Shown: positions 7,324-16,830, numbered from the stretch's first letter. The stretch: 64,000 nucleotides of DNA from Saccharicrinis sp963675435 (GCA_963675435.1 OY776216.1:2604001-2668000), one strand, 5' to 3'. Notes: generated by a model not told the origin, from the sequence alone. Numbers and translations are program-made.

Positions 7324-9367
7324 TCTTAATCCTTCACTACATATTGGAGTTAGGAGAGATCTACCAATTTTGCATAGTATACTTCAAAAAGCAATGTATA
7401 GGGTTAGTGAGGAAGAGAAAATGAAGATGCATGAAAAATGGTTGGGGGACATTACCCGAATGCGGAAAGAGATTTCGCTTACAGTTGAAGAAAAGGCGTA
7501 TCTTAATCAAAAAACGGCTCTTAAAATATGTATAGATCCTAACTGGATGCCATTTGAGCAGATTGATAAAAATGGACAATTTACAGGCATTAGTGCTGAT
7601 ATAGTTAAAATGATTTCAGAAATCATAAACAAACCTATTGAGTTAGTTCCTACGCAATCATGGTCTCAAACTTTGGAATATATAGAAAATAAACAATGTG
7701 ATATTATTCCTATGGTTGGTAATTCAACAAAGCGTAGTGAAAATATGATTTTTACTAAACCATATATTTCAGAAACCTTAGTAATTGCAACAAAAGATGA
7801 TAAGTTTTTTATTAGGGAAAGTAGTGACCTTAAAAACCGTAAAATAGGCGTAGTAGAGGGTTATATTTATATCCATTTATTAAATCAAAAAAATCCAAGT
7901 ATTGATATAGTAGAGGTTAAAAGTGCAAAGGAAGGTTTAGAACGCGTACAAAAAGGAGAATTGTTTGGATTTGTTGATGTGTTACCTACAATAGCTTATT
8001 CGATTCAAAATAATGGAATGCTTGATTTAAAAGTAGCAGGTAGTTTAGAGTTTGGAGCTAACTTTTGTATTGCTTCTCGTAATGATGAGCCACTATTAAA
8101 TGCTATTATGCAAAAAGCATTAGACCATATTAAAGAAGAGCAAATTAAATCAATTGTTGGGAAATGGGTAACCATTAAAGTGGAACAATCTTTCGATTAT
8201 AGAAAGTTAATCTATATCAGTATATTCTTTTTATCCATACTGTTGGTTATTGCTTTAAAAAATAAGTCTATACGTAAAATTAACAAGAAGTTAGAAAGAG
8301 CATATCGCGAAAAAGATAAATTCTTTTCAATTATTGCTCACGACTTAAATGGGCCTATAGGTAATATTGCTAATATTTTAAACTCTTTTGAATGGGAGGA
8401 TATTGAAGGCGAACTTTTTAATCATTTGCGCATTTCGTCTCAAAATACCTATGAACTATTACTTGAATTATTAACCTGGGCTCAAGCCCAAAGAAATAAG
8501 TTGGAGATTGATCCAACACACTTTAACATCAATCAAATAATAAAAAAATCGATTTCATCCCTACAGTTAAGTGCTAATAAAAAGGATGTAGAACTCGTTT
8601 TACATAACGAAAATGAAGAAGTTTATGTGTATGCAGATATTCCTACAATAAATACGGTTATTCGTAATTTAATTTCAAATGCCATCAAATTTACAAGTCC
8701 CGGGGGTACAATAAACTTAAAAGCTGAAAATGCTAATAATGACGTTAAAGTATCTGTAATTGATACAGGGGTGGGGATGACCAAAGAGATGACTTCAAAA
8801 CTTTTTAAGCTGGGAGAAGATATCAGCTCTTCAGGTACAATGGGTGAAAGAGGTACTGGACTTGGATTGTTGCTCTGCAAGGAATTTGTTGACTTAAATA
8901 AGGGCCGTATTGGTGTAGAAAGTCAATTAGGTATAGGTTCTACATTCTGGTTTACACTATCTGCAGGAAAGGAAATAGAAAAAGAAAATAATTTAAGCGT
9001 AGTTAAAGAGAAACAGTTAGAGTGTTTAGTAATTGAAGATAACTTCTTGAATTTACAGAATACAATTAACGAATTAAATAAACTAGGTATAAACTTGGAA
9101 GTGGCTTGTAATGGTATTGAAGGAATAGAAAAAGGCCTGGAAAAAGAATATGATTTGATTCTTCTGGATATAGATCTACCCCGAAAAAATGGAATTGAAG
9201 TAAATAGAGAAATAAGGCACAAATATCCTTTGTCCATTATTATTGCACTGTCTTCGTACGATAAGTCTGAAATTCAAAATATGGATCGTAGTGTTCTATT
9301 TGATAATTATCTTAAAAAACCATTGAAAATGGAACATCTTTTATCTAGTTTGAAGCAATTGAAATAG
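7292..9367 (+). CDS. Hybrid sensor histidine kinase/response regulator, C-terminal part
   Basis: This frame continues the preceding one. In order: the end of the first solute-binding domain; a second family 3 solute-binding domain (about residues 75-295, LKICIDPNWMPFEQIDKNGQ); one transmembrane helix (about 305-325); HisKA with phospho-accepting His in SIIAHDLNGP (~350); HATPase with NLISNAIKF, DTGVGM and GTGLGLLLC; and a C-terminal receiver domain with phospho-acceptor Asp in LILLDIDLP and Lys in LKKPL. Ligand binding in the periplasm would drive phosphotransfer from His to the attached receiver. The apparent start (ATG, 7292) overlaps the upstream frame and is probably not the native start. 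A terminator follows at 9403. Confidence 0.85.
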   Translation: MSILLPPPQSDLNPSLHIGVRRDLPILHSILQKAMYRVSEEEKMKMHEKWLGDITRMRKEISLTVEEKAYLNQKTALKICIDPNWMPFEQIDKNGQFTGISADIVKMISEIINKPIELVPTQSWSQTLEYIENKQCDIIPMVGNSTKRSENMIFTKPYISETLVIATKDDKFFIRESSDLKNRKIGVVEGYIYIHLLNQKNPSIDIVEVKSAKEGLERVQKGELFGFVDVLPTIAYSIQNNGMLDLKVAGSLEFGANFCIASRNDEPLLNAIMQKALDHIKEEQIKSIVGKWVTIKVEQSFDYRKLIYISIFFLSILLVIALKNKSIRKINKKLERAYREKDKFFSIIAHDLNGPIGNIANILNSFEWEDIEGELFNHLRISSQNTYELLLELLTWAQAQRNKLEIDPTHFNINQIIKKSISSLQLSANKKDVELVLHNENEEVYVYADIPTINTVIRNLISNAIKFTSPGGTINLKAENANNDVKVSVIDTGVGMTKEMTSKLFKLGEDISSSGTMGERGTGLGLLLCKEFVDLNKGRIGVESQLGIGSTFWFTLSAGKEIEKENNLSVVKEKQLECLVIEDNFLNLQNTINELNKLGINLEVACNGIEGIEKGLEKEYDLILLDIDLPRKNGIEVNREIRHKYPLSIIIALSSYDKSEIQNMDRSVLFDNYLKKPLKMEHLLSSLKQLK
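7307..7314 (+). other. C8 homopolymer at frame junction
   Basis: Eight consecutive C bases lie exactly where the two kinase frames must be joined by a one-base shift. With seven C the codons read ACC CCC CCG CAA, restoring one frame. Such tracts in AT-rich DNA are typical slippage sites. Confidence 0.8.
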
Positions 9368-9402
9368 ATATATTTAAGGATTTTAGCAAAGTTGTTTTAA
9401 TT

Positions 9403-9430
9403 AAAAGGGTATCCTTAGGGTGCCCTTTTT
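9403..9430 (+). terminator. Rho-independent terminator after hybrid kinase
   Basis: AAAAGGGTATCC, a TTA loop, then GGGTGCCCTTTTT, ending in a T-run; it lies 36 bases after the kinase stop. Confidence 0.75.
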
Positions 9431-9492
9431 GTTTTATAGGATATTTATATACTTTAGCGTTGTTTATTTCAACAATAATTACCATTACTATT

Positions 9493-10287
9493 ATGAATAA
9501 AATTAAACAAGAAGGTGTAATTACTAATTCAGATAAGCTTTATTCTCAACGCGCTATTGGTATTGCAACGTATATTGGTGGACCAATTGCAGCAGGTTGG
9601 TTAGTAAGGGAAAACTTCAGGAGTCTGGGAAAAGATGACTACGGAAAACATGCACTAGCCATTAGTATACTTGCTGCCTTTTTAATTTTTGCAGGCATAT
9701 TTTCAATACCTGAAGCTATAATAGATAAAAACCCAAATTTTTTAATACCCATGGTATATACAGGTATTATTTATCTGATCATAGAGAAACTGCAGGGGGA
9801 AGCTATATCAAATCATCAAAAAAATGAAGGGGCATTTTATTCAGGTTGGAAAGCTGCAGGTGTTGGGCTCATAAATATGGTCATTTATGTAGTTATTATT
9901 TTAGGATATACTTTTGCAACTCCAGAATCATTCGATTTTGAAAAATATAATAATGGTATCGTTCAATTTCAAAAAAATGAGCAGGAAGCGATGGAATTAT
10001 TCAACCTTATAGAAGCTGATAAAAAGGAAGAAGCGATTACTTTTATCAAAGAAAAAGGTATTAACCTATGGAGCAATAGTATCTTATTGCTACAAGATAT
10101 GAATAGGATTGAGGGTCTGGATCAGGGAATAGTTGATCAAAACAACCAGTTTATAAAGTATTGTCAATTGCGCATTAAATCCTATAATTTAATGTATAAA
10201 GCTCTGAAAGAGGATACAGATAAGTACCAATCAGAGCTATTTAATATTCAACGGGATATTAGTGATATACTTGGGGTAAATCAGTAA
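9493..10287 (+). CDS. Hypothetical multi-pass membrane protein
   Basis: Starting at ATG 9493 (a TTG at 9460 would add 11 residues and is less likely), the protein is 264 residues. It has about four hydrophobic helices in the first ~140 residues (IATYIGGPIAAGWLV, ISILAAFLIFAGIF, a segment near residues 75-93, and GLINMVIYVVIILGYTFA). A soluble, helical, charged C-terminal half of about 120 residues follows. I do not recognise the family. The gene lies between two terminators and is probably transcribed alone. Confidence 0.65.
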   Translation: MNKIKQEGVITNSDKLYSQRAIGIATYIGGPIAAGWLVRENFRSLGKDDYGKHALAISILAAFLIFAGIFSIPEAIIDKNPNFLIPMVYTGIIYLIIEKLQGEAISNHQKNEGAFYSGWKAAGVGLINMVIYVVIILGYTFATPESFDFEKYNNGIVQFQKNEQEAMELFNLIEADKKEEAITFIKEKGINLWSNSILLLQDMNRIEGLDQGIVDQNNQFIKYCQLRIKSYNLMYKALKEDTDKYQSELFNIQRDISDILGVNQ

Positions 10288-10456
10288 ACACTGGTTATAT
10301 ACCTGTTCGTTTCCTATAAGGCATCTATAGATATATTGGAACTTTCTAAAATTTGGGCAATGGTGTTTTTAACATCATTGCCCATTTCTCTTGAGCCACA
10401 TACTGTAATCGAAAAATTAAAATGTACTCATTTACAAAATGAAATGTACAAAAAAG

Positions 10457-10488
10457 AAAACAGGCTTACTATTTAGTAGGCCTGTTTT
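10457..10488. terminator. Strong terminator hairpin
   Basis: AAAACAGGCTTACT, loop ATTT, then AGTAGGCCTGTTTT form a near-perfect 14-base stem with flanking A and T runs; it can serve both directions. It overlaps the end of the small minus-strand frame at 10469. Confidence 0.8.
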
Positions 10489-10738
10489 GCTTCACATACC
10501 TCATCTTATTATATTCTTTAAATAAACTAGGATAACCAAAGGTGGCAGATACTGCGATAGGTAGATATAATAATTGTGATTCAGGTATTACTTTTAATTC
10601 GTCTAAGTATTTCTTATGTAATTGCACTACTTCAGTTGGTGAATTACTTAACCTATCTTTAGCGTATCCAACTGGGGAATCAATCATTAAGTGTGCCCGC
10701 CATACGGTAGTACGTACTTCATAAATACTACATCTATA
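10469..10738 (-). pseudogene. Fragmentary hypothetical frame downstream of the TonB relic
   Basis: The minus frame is continuous with the end of the decayed TonB receptor (after NSQ-stop) and reads about 90 residues to a stop inside the terminator. The first residues (FTPSIKYNK) look like TonB-receptor sequence. The remainder (GYAKDRLSNSPTEVVQLHKK, then VIPESQLLYLPIAVSATFGY) I do not recognise, and it may be a fused end of another gene created by deletion. A 72-residue version could start at ATG 10687. Confidence 0.4.
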
Positions 10739-10915
10739 ATTTTTATTGTATTTTATACTTGGAGTAAATTATTGGCTGTTAGTAACAATTCCGCCATATA
10801 CAGTACGCATGGTAACCCCTGTTTGTACTTGCTTATCATTTGAAGAAGCCCTGTGCGTATTAAAGGAACCATATGAGTAGGAGAAATTAAGAAGCTTTGA
10901 TTTTTTATTGGTAAT

Positions 10916-11173
10916 AACCCGAGTTCGATATAAAATTAAAGAGCTCAGATTTTATTAAAATGCTGATATACAAGGCAAATTCTTTTTGCATAGCGAGCTA
11001 TGGTAGAAGAATTTAACGAAGTAGATTAGTATTTTAATAGAAAGCCACATATAGACACAACGATTTTCTGCTTCATATTTGTTTGACATAGCCCGCTATG
11101 ACTTCACAAATATTCATTGAAACTCATTATTTATAAGCGGTCTGAGCCAATAATTTTATATCGAACTCGGGTT
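10916..11173. mobile_element. MITE family 1, copy A (258 bp)
   Basis: Perfect 23-base terminal inverted repeats start AACCCGAGTTCGATATAAAA at the left end and mirror it at the right. The flanking bases AAT are repeated on both sides, a 3-bp target duplication. CATAGCGAGCTATG and CATAGCCCGCTATG lie inside as a second, inner inverted pair. No coding capacity. It interrupts a TonB receptor between the NII and TNKK codons; removing it with one AAT restores the frame. Confidence 0.9.
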
Positions 11174-11420
11174 AATAATATTTACCGCACCACCTAAAGC
11201 ATCTGTTCCCAACCAAACCGTATCAACTCCTTTATAAACGTCAATTCGATCAATCATATTTACAGGAATATCGCCAAAACTAAATGATGAACCGTAGTGT
11301 TCAATCGGAATGCCGTCTAAAAAGAATTTAACCTGATCGCCTGAAAAATCATTGAGTGAAAATGTGCTATTGCTTCCCAAACCTCCATCTTCCTGAATTT
11401 TTACTTTTGATACTTTATTT

Positions 11421-11590
11421 AACCCGGATTATGTATTAGAACTTCGTAATGAACATTGAAAATACCATAAAACAAGGCTTTACTAAAACGAGGCATAGCA
11501 TCGTTCTGGTGAGTTGAAGTGAAGTAACGAAGTGTCTTGTTTTGAAGTAATTTCAATGTGTAATAGATGGTCTAATGCATATTGCGAGTT
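11421..11590. mobile_element. MITE family 2 (about 170 bp, TTAA target)
   Basis: The left end AACCCGGATTATGTATTAGA and the reverse complement of the right end, AACTCGCAATATGCATTAGA, match at 16 of 20 positions. On the minus strand the host gene reads ATCTTAA before and TTAAATAAAG after, so deleting the element with one TTAA restores TTAAATAAA (LNK) in frame. No coding capacity. Confidence 0.75.
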
Positions 11591-12061
11591 TAAGATGGTT
11601 TTAATATCGGTTGTGCTATTCTAAATTTTTGCAGTTGAAATAGCAGTAACTTCAAATGGAGCTTCAGAAATTTTAGTGATAATAGACTTCCCATTAACTT
11701 GAATATCTTCCAGTCTAAAGTTATCAGTATTAAGTTTTAAATTCGTTTTGTAATCTTGATTGCCATCAATTGTTATGCGTATTTCAATTGGTTTAAAATC
11801 AATAAAAGTTGCTTTTTGTATGTATTCACCTGAAGGTGTGGTTGTTATTTCATAATTCCCGTTGTTATCACTTACTGCACCTTTAAAAAAGTTGTTTCCT
11901 GAAATAATGATATTTACACCAGTTAAAACTTCTCCCTGTACTGATTTAACGATACCAAATAATTTACTGCTATTTTTAGTGTTTGATTCAGCATAACCAT
12001 TAATTGTGCATAAAGTTATGATGAAAAGTACTCCAATAAGTCTTAAGCTCGCGTTTCCCAT

Positions 12062-12723
12062 ATTTCGAAATTATCAAACTCTTATGTTTTAAAATTTCGA
12101 TGCTCAAAAGTAGATTCACCATAAAAAGTGAGCAATTCCATAAAGTGAATAGAAGAGATATAAAAACAGTACAATAGTATGTCAATTAGCTCATTGCATT
12201 TATTAAGATTCAATCTTAATAATCCACTGTATCTTTGGTGTGAGCTGAAGATGAGATGGATATATGTAGGGGTAACCCAATCTCTAATATTAGTGAGTAC
12301 CTGTTTTAAATAATAAGCTATTAAAACTATAGGTTAATTTTTATGAATTAAAGGATGTTTTAGAGCTTTATATTCATCATAAATAGTTAACAACTAAAGT
12401 TCTTTTTAAGGAAACATTAACGCCAAAAAGTTTGAAAGGAAGTTAATTGACAGTAATTTTGATAAATAAAACAAGAAAGTTCTATAATCTATAAACATTA
12501 GGTTGAATCTTTTGTTTTAATATTCAATAGGAGGTAACTCAAATATCTATTTTAATAAGCCTGTTACAATAGATAATTAATAATACCTGTCATAGTAGCA
12601 ATATATATATTTGCTACTAATTACTGATTAAAATAAATACTACAATTAGCCAACAAAGTTTGACTTTTATAATTAGCCTGTTACTGATTATAAGATGTTT
12701 GTAAATGAAATAAAACATTGGAT
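12062..12723. other. Long AT-rich intergenic region with a palindrome
   Basis: About 660 bases without a credible gene. ATTAAGATT-C-AATCTTAAT at 12202-12220 is a perfect palindrome with 9-base arms, a possible operator for either divergent neighbour. TATCTTTG at 12230-12237 matches the Bacteroidota -7 element but lacks a clear -33 partner. Nothing else stands out. Confidence 0.5.
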
Positions 12724-13932
12724 ATGAATATTATATTAAGTATTGGTGTGCTGGTTTTTACTGCTTTCATATTAGGTGAACTAGCTGAAAAAATTAAGCT
12801 TCCTAAAATATCCGGTTATATCTTAGCCGGTATCTTGTTAAATCCTGATGTTACAGGAATCATGCATACTGAATTTGTTGATCATACAGATCCATTATTA
12901 ACAATAGCACTTTCGTTTATTACATTTTCTATCGGGGGTAGCTTATCTGTTTCTAATTTAAAAGCTACAGGAAAAAACGTTTTGTGGCTTACTCTGAGTG
13001 AATCTATATTTGCGTTTTTGTCGGTATTTGTGTTTATGGTACTTTGGTTATATTTCTTTTCAAATGTTTATAGTTCTATTTATGTAATCGTTGCCATAAG
13101 TCTATTACTCGCTTCGTTAGCAGCGCCAACAGATCCCTCTGCAACCCTGGCTGTAATTCATGAATACAAAGCAAAAGGTCCGGTAAGTAGTGCCATGTTA
13201 CAAATAGCAGCATTTGATGATATTGTAGGAATCATTATCTATACTTTAGCAGCAGCCTTTGCTCCATTTTTCTTAGGAAATAATGATATTCAGTTAGGTG
13301 CAAAATTGGCGGATATGGGTATTGATATTGTTTTTGCGCTTATAATTGGTGCTGTTGTAGGTCTGTTATTTTACTTAATTGTAAAAATGGTGAAAAAGGA
13401 ATCTGAAGGTTCGTTAATTGTGCTTACGTTTGGGTTGATTTTGTTTGCATACGGTATTTCTGAATTCTTTGGTTTTGAATCATTATTGGCTTCAATGGCT
13501 TTAGGTGCTGTAGTTACTAATTTTAATCCTATGGCAGATAAGATATTTAAGTTGATAGAGCGCTATACTGACGAATTGATATTTGTGATTTTCTTCTCAT
13601 TATCGGGTTTGCATCTACAATTATCATCAGTAGCAGGAAGTGTGTCGTTAATCGTAATTTATATTATAGCTCGGGCAATAGGGAAATATGGTGGAATATT
13701 TGCTAGTTCTTCTGTACTTAATACTGATCCCAAAATTAAAAAGTTTGCTGCTGGAGGTTTAATTCCTCAAGGAGGTATTGTAATTGGATTATCAATACTT
13801 TTAACCAAAGATCCAGAATATGCCAGTATTGGATCTATGATTATTGGAGTTGTTATTGGAGCCGCTTTAATTCATGAAATTTCGGGTCCGCTTATTTCCA
13901 GGTTAACACTTAAAAAAGCAGGGGAAATATAA
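12724..13932 (+). CDS. Cation:proton antiporter (CPA2/KefB-like)
   Basis: A 402-residue protein with about twelve hydrophobic helices and no C-terminal TrkA-N domain. The N-terminal ILGELAEKIKLPKISGYILA followed by GILLNPDVTGI is the typical opening of CPA2 sodium(potassium)/proton exchangers; AAPTDPSATLAVIHE and QIAAFDDIVGIIIY carry the conserved Asp residues of the ion path. It would exchange monovalent cations for protons across the inner membrane in pH or osmotic balance. ATG at 12724 is preferred over TTG at 12718. It is followed, after 254 bases, by a 2-hydroxyacid dehydrogenase in the same direction, probably separately transcribed. Confidence 0.85.
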   Translation: MNIILSIGVLVFTAFILGELAEKIKLPKISGYILAGILLNPDVTGIMHTEFVDHTDPLLTIALSFITFSIGGSLSVSNLKATGKNVLWLTLSESIFAFLSVFVFMVLWLYFFSNVYSSIYVIVAISLLLASLAAPTDPSATLAVIHEYKAKGPVSSAMLQIAAFDDIVGIIIYTLAAAFAPFFLGNNDIQLGAKLADMGIDIVFALIIGAVVGLLFYLIVKMVKKESEGSLIVLTFGLILFAYGISEFFGFESLLASMALGAVVTNFNPMADKIFKLIERYTDELIFVIFFSLSGLHLQLSSVAGSVSLIVIYIIARAIGKYGGIFASSSVLNTDPKIKKFAAGGLIPQGGIVIGLSILLTKDPEYASIGSMIIGVVIGAALIHEISGPLISRLTLKKAGEI

Positions 13933-14186
13933 AGGTGACAACTGTATTATAAGCATAAAAAACGATCATAAAATAAAATATATCATGTAAAATCATTAAC
14001 GAATTTGTATTCTTTTTAGTTGCTAACTTTTTAAGAAAATTGATTTGTCAAAATCTGCAAATAAATTAAAATCATGAATTATTAAACATAGATATTTAAT
14101 CGTTTAGTGCTTTTTACGATCCTATCCACCGAACATGTTTATCAGAACAATGTTTTTTATGAATAGATTAAAAGGATATTGAAAAT

Positions 14187-15221
14187 ATGACAAAAAATAA
14201 ACAAACAAGAATGAAATTAGCTGTATTTAGTAGTCGTAAATGGGTGGTTGATTCTTTTAACCAATTGAATGATAAATATAAGTTTGATATTACTTATTTT
14301 GAGGCTCGACTTTACAATAAGACAATTCCATTAACAAAAGGTTTTGATGCTGTATGTGTATTTGTAAATGATACTGTAGATGAGGAAATTATTACAGGCT
14401 TAAAAGAAAACGGCGTTAAACAAATAGCCTTAAGATGTGCAGGTTTTAATAATGTTGATATTGAAGCTGCACAAAAACATGGTATTAGTGTTGTTCGTGT
14501 TCCTGCTTATTCTCCTTATGCTGTTGCAGAACATACACTGGGCTTAATACTCAGCTTAAACCGTAAGTTTCATAAAGCATATACAAGGGTTCGTGATGGT
14601 AATTTTGCTTTAGATGGACTTTTAGGTTTTGATTTACATGGAAAAACTGTAGGTGTAATTGGAACTGGTAAAATTGGAGAGATCTTTATTAACCTGGTTA
14701 AAGGTTTTGGCTGTAAGGTGATTGCGTATGATAAATTTCCTAATGAAAAATTAAAAGCAGCAGGTATTGAATATGTTGATTTGCAGGAGATTTATAAGCA
14801 TAGTGATGTGATATCGCTGCATTGTCCGTTAACATTTGAAACTTTTCATATGATTAATGAATATGCTATTGCTTCAATGAAAACCGGAGTAATGATTATT
14901 AACACCAGTCGTGGACCATTGATTGACACAGATGCTGTAATTGTAGGCTTGAAAAAAGGAAAAGTTGGTTATTTAGGTTTAGATGTTTATGAGGAGGAAG
15001 AAGAGTTGTTTTTTGAAGACCATTCTGAAACAGTAATTCAGGATGATAAATTTGTACGTTTACAAACATTCCCTAATGTTTTAATAACAGCGCATCAGGC
15101 CTTTTTTACCAAAGAAGCAATTTTAAATATTGCAGAAACAACTTTCGAAAATATTAATATGTTTTTTAAAGATGGCGAAAGTCCAAACACTGTTTTACCT
15201 AAAAAAGCACCAAAGGCTTAA
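14187..15221 (+). CDS. D-2-hydroxyacid dehydrogenase (D-lactate dehydrogenase-like)
   Basis: A 344-residue NAD-dependent enzyme. The Rossmann motif GTGKIG is at about residues 159-164, with the conserved acidic residue in IAYDKFPN. The catalytic Arg is in NTSRGPLIDTDA (about 240), the Glu in DVYEEEEELFFEDHS (about 270) and the His in ITAHQAFFT (about 303). The EEEEE-LFFEDHS segment is typical of fermentative D-lactate dehydrogenases of the LdhA group, which reduce pyruvate to D-lactate with NADH. The length is normal for the family. The upstream 254 bases hold no other gene. Substrate specificity within the family cannot be fixed by sequence reading alone. Confidence 0.85.
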   Translation: MTKNKQTRMKLAVFSSRKWVVDSFNQLNDKYKFDITYFEARLYNKTIPLTKGFDAVCVFVNDTVDEEIITGLKENGVKQIALRCAGFNNVDIEAAQKHGISVVRVPAYSPYAVAEHTLGLILSLNRKFHKAYTRVRDGNFALDGLLGFDLHGKTVGVIGTGKIGEIFINLVKGFGCKVIAYDKFPNEKLKAAGIEYVDLQEIYKHSDVISLHCPLTFETFHMINEYAIASMKTGVMIINTSRGPLIDTDAVIVGLKKGKVGYLGLDVYEEEEELFFEDHSETVIQDDKFVRLQTFPNVLITAHQAFFTKEAILNIAETTFENINMFFKDGESPNTVLPKKAPKA

Positions 15222-15395
15222 ATACGATTAAAATTATTTTGAAGTAATATATATAAAAGCGGGCTGCCTTATAGGTTATCTCGTTTTTTTATGACCACTA
15301 TTATGGTTAATCTACTTCAAAACATCGTTATATTGCTTTGTCTGATATCTAAAATCTGCAATCAGTTACATTCTTCATTAGCAAATTTTAATAAT

Positions 15396-15651
15396 AACCC
15401 GAGTTCGATATAAAATTAAAGAGCTCAGATTTTATTAAAATGCTGATATACAGGGTAAATTCTTTTTGCATAGCGGGCTATGGTAGAAGAATTTAACGAA
15501 GTAGATTAGTATTTTAATAGAAAGCCACATATAAACAACGATTTTCTGCTTCATATTTGTTTGACATAGCCCGCTATGACTTCACAAATATTCATTGAAA
15601 CTCATTATTTATAAGCGGTCTGAGCCAATAATTTTATATTGAACTCGGGTT
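15396..15651. mobile_element. MITE family 1, copy B (256 bp)
   Basis: Same element as at 10916, nearly identical over its whole length, with AAT duplicated at both flanks. One base of the right inverted repeat differs (TATATTGAACTC instead of TATATCGAACTC). It interrupts the last codons of the small minus-strand gene at 15819. Confidence 0.9.
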
Positions 15652-15819
15652 AATAGATGCGATAATGCCATACATATCAACAATATGAGGTAATAATTCT
15701 ATAATTGCATGATCTCCATCTTTTATTTCCCAATTATCTTCGGAATCATTCACTATTACATTAACAGGAAAGGATAATTCCTTATCTATATAATGTACCC
15801 TATTTTCTAGGCACTTCAT
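15634..15819 (-). CDS. Small hypothetical protein with a MITE-altered C-terminus
   Basis: A 61-residue acidic frame (ELSFPVNVIVNDSEDNWEIK, DGDHAIIELLPHIVDM) that I do not recognise. Its last residues (NPSSI) come from the MITE. If the element and one AAT are removed the frame would end ...IIASIKIC-stop, so only the last few codons changed. It may be a real small gene or the remnant of a larger one. Upstream (15820-16230) no gene is recognised. Confidence 0.4.
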   Translation of the reverse strand: MKCLENRVHYIDKELSFPVNVIVNDSEDNWEIKDGDHAIIELLPHIVDMYGIIASINPSSI

Positions 15820-15879
15820 TTAATTTTTAGGATTTACTCCATTAAGAATATTCATCATTCTTGAGCCTACATCACCGAA

Positions 15880-16150
15880 TGAAGTCTAATAAACAACTTA
15901 TGAATAATGGACGGAGGTAACGCTTCGAACCATTAGCAAGTGATAAGCTCGTCAAGGGTGACCTTGGGAGTAAAGGAAGTCAAACGGCAATAGCGCCGCT
16001 ATCATGAATATCTTATAAAAAAAAATTACATGAATAAATTTCGGTACTGACGGACAGAGTTGGAGCAAAGCGAAAATCATGAATTCGATTATACCCTTTT
16101 TATGCTTGCTTAATGAAATAATTTCCAATCTTATTCGCATAAATAATTTC
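15880..16150 (+). other. Possible group II intron RNA remnant (uncertain)
   Basis: The stretch from about 15900, including GGAGGTAACGCTTCG, AGTGATAAGCTCGTC and AAGGGTGACCTTGGGAGTAA followed by AGGAAGTC, resembles the conserved 5' domain text of bacterial group II introns. No reverse transcriptase frame follows. This is pattern memory, not a structural match, so treat it as a lead only. Confidence 0.2.
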
Positions 16151-16233
16151 ATTTTTGTCAGCATATTAATAATTTCTCAAACTATAAGACTCCCAATTTT
16201 TTCACAGTCCGTAGCCCGTGGTTCTTAGTTAAT

Positions 16234-16722
16234 TTGTTGATTTATAAAGATTCAACAGCTGTTGAAAACTTGTGTTTTGAATGTCGGTTTCAATATCAAT
16301 ATTTGCAAAGTCAGATGATGCGGAGGAAAGCTCTGGATCATGCACAATATTTTGACCTAATAAAAGAAAGAGGTTATTTAGCTGTTAAATCGATACAGAA
16401 AAATAATAGCACAGAATATCTTGAAAGAAGGATTGTCCCAGGAGCTACTAGCCCTTTTTCTCCCTGAAGGTTTTAGATTGTATCTTACGAAAAAGATTCA
16501 AGTGGAAAGACCATTTATGATTCTCAATTGGTATTGAGTTTACAAGAAAGAGATATCATTCTAACAGAGTGTAAAAAAATACAGTATAAATCCTGCGGCT
16601 TTATAGCGTCACGATATATAGAAGATTATACTATTCGAAATATGCTTGTAAGACTGAAAGTAAAGGGTAGGCGCAGGGAGCTTATGATTGAAAGAGAAAA
16701 GCAAAAGTGGCTCTCTCAATGA
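16234..16722 (+). pseudogene. Two short frames, possibly one broken gene
   Basis: Frames at 16234-16467 (77 residues, TTG start) and 16528-16722 (64 residues) lie in line. The second ends in a basic stretch (RLKVKGRRRELMIEREKQKW). A stop separates them in a region that another frame can read through. I do not recognise either. They may be remnants of a mobile-element gene. A hairpin, AACCTCTTGACAAAAAGAGGTT, follows at 16770-16791. Confidence 0.3.
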
Positions 16723-16830
16723 ATACCAACCTTAAAGAAGAAAAATAATAAAAAACATTCCTCAACTAACCTCTTGACAAAAAGAGGTTTGCTACTTAAC
16801 TTGTTGTTTCTGCAAAATAAATCATCACTA

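Larger units (their letters stand above)
10739..12061 (-). pseudogene. Decayed TonB-dependent receptor with two inserted elements
   Basis: The minus strand encodes a signal peptide, a carboxypeptidase-like regulatory domain (GIVKSVQGEVLTGVNIIISG) and the start of a plug. A stop (TAG at 11621) interrupts ISTAKI, and the sequence then resumes NSTTDIKTIL. A MITE sits at 11421-11590. The plug continues (NKVSKVKIQEDGGLGSNSTF, FFLDGIPIEHYGSS, IDVYKGVDTVWLGTDALGGA, VNII). A second MITE follows at 10916-11173, then TNKKSKLLNFSYSYGSFNTH. Most of the barrel is missing after VYGGIVTNSQ and a stop. Intact relatives (FecA-like, over 700 residues) import metal chelates or similar ligands across the outer membrane. 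This copy cannot make a receptor. Confidence 0.9.
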
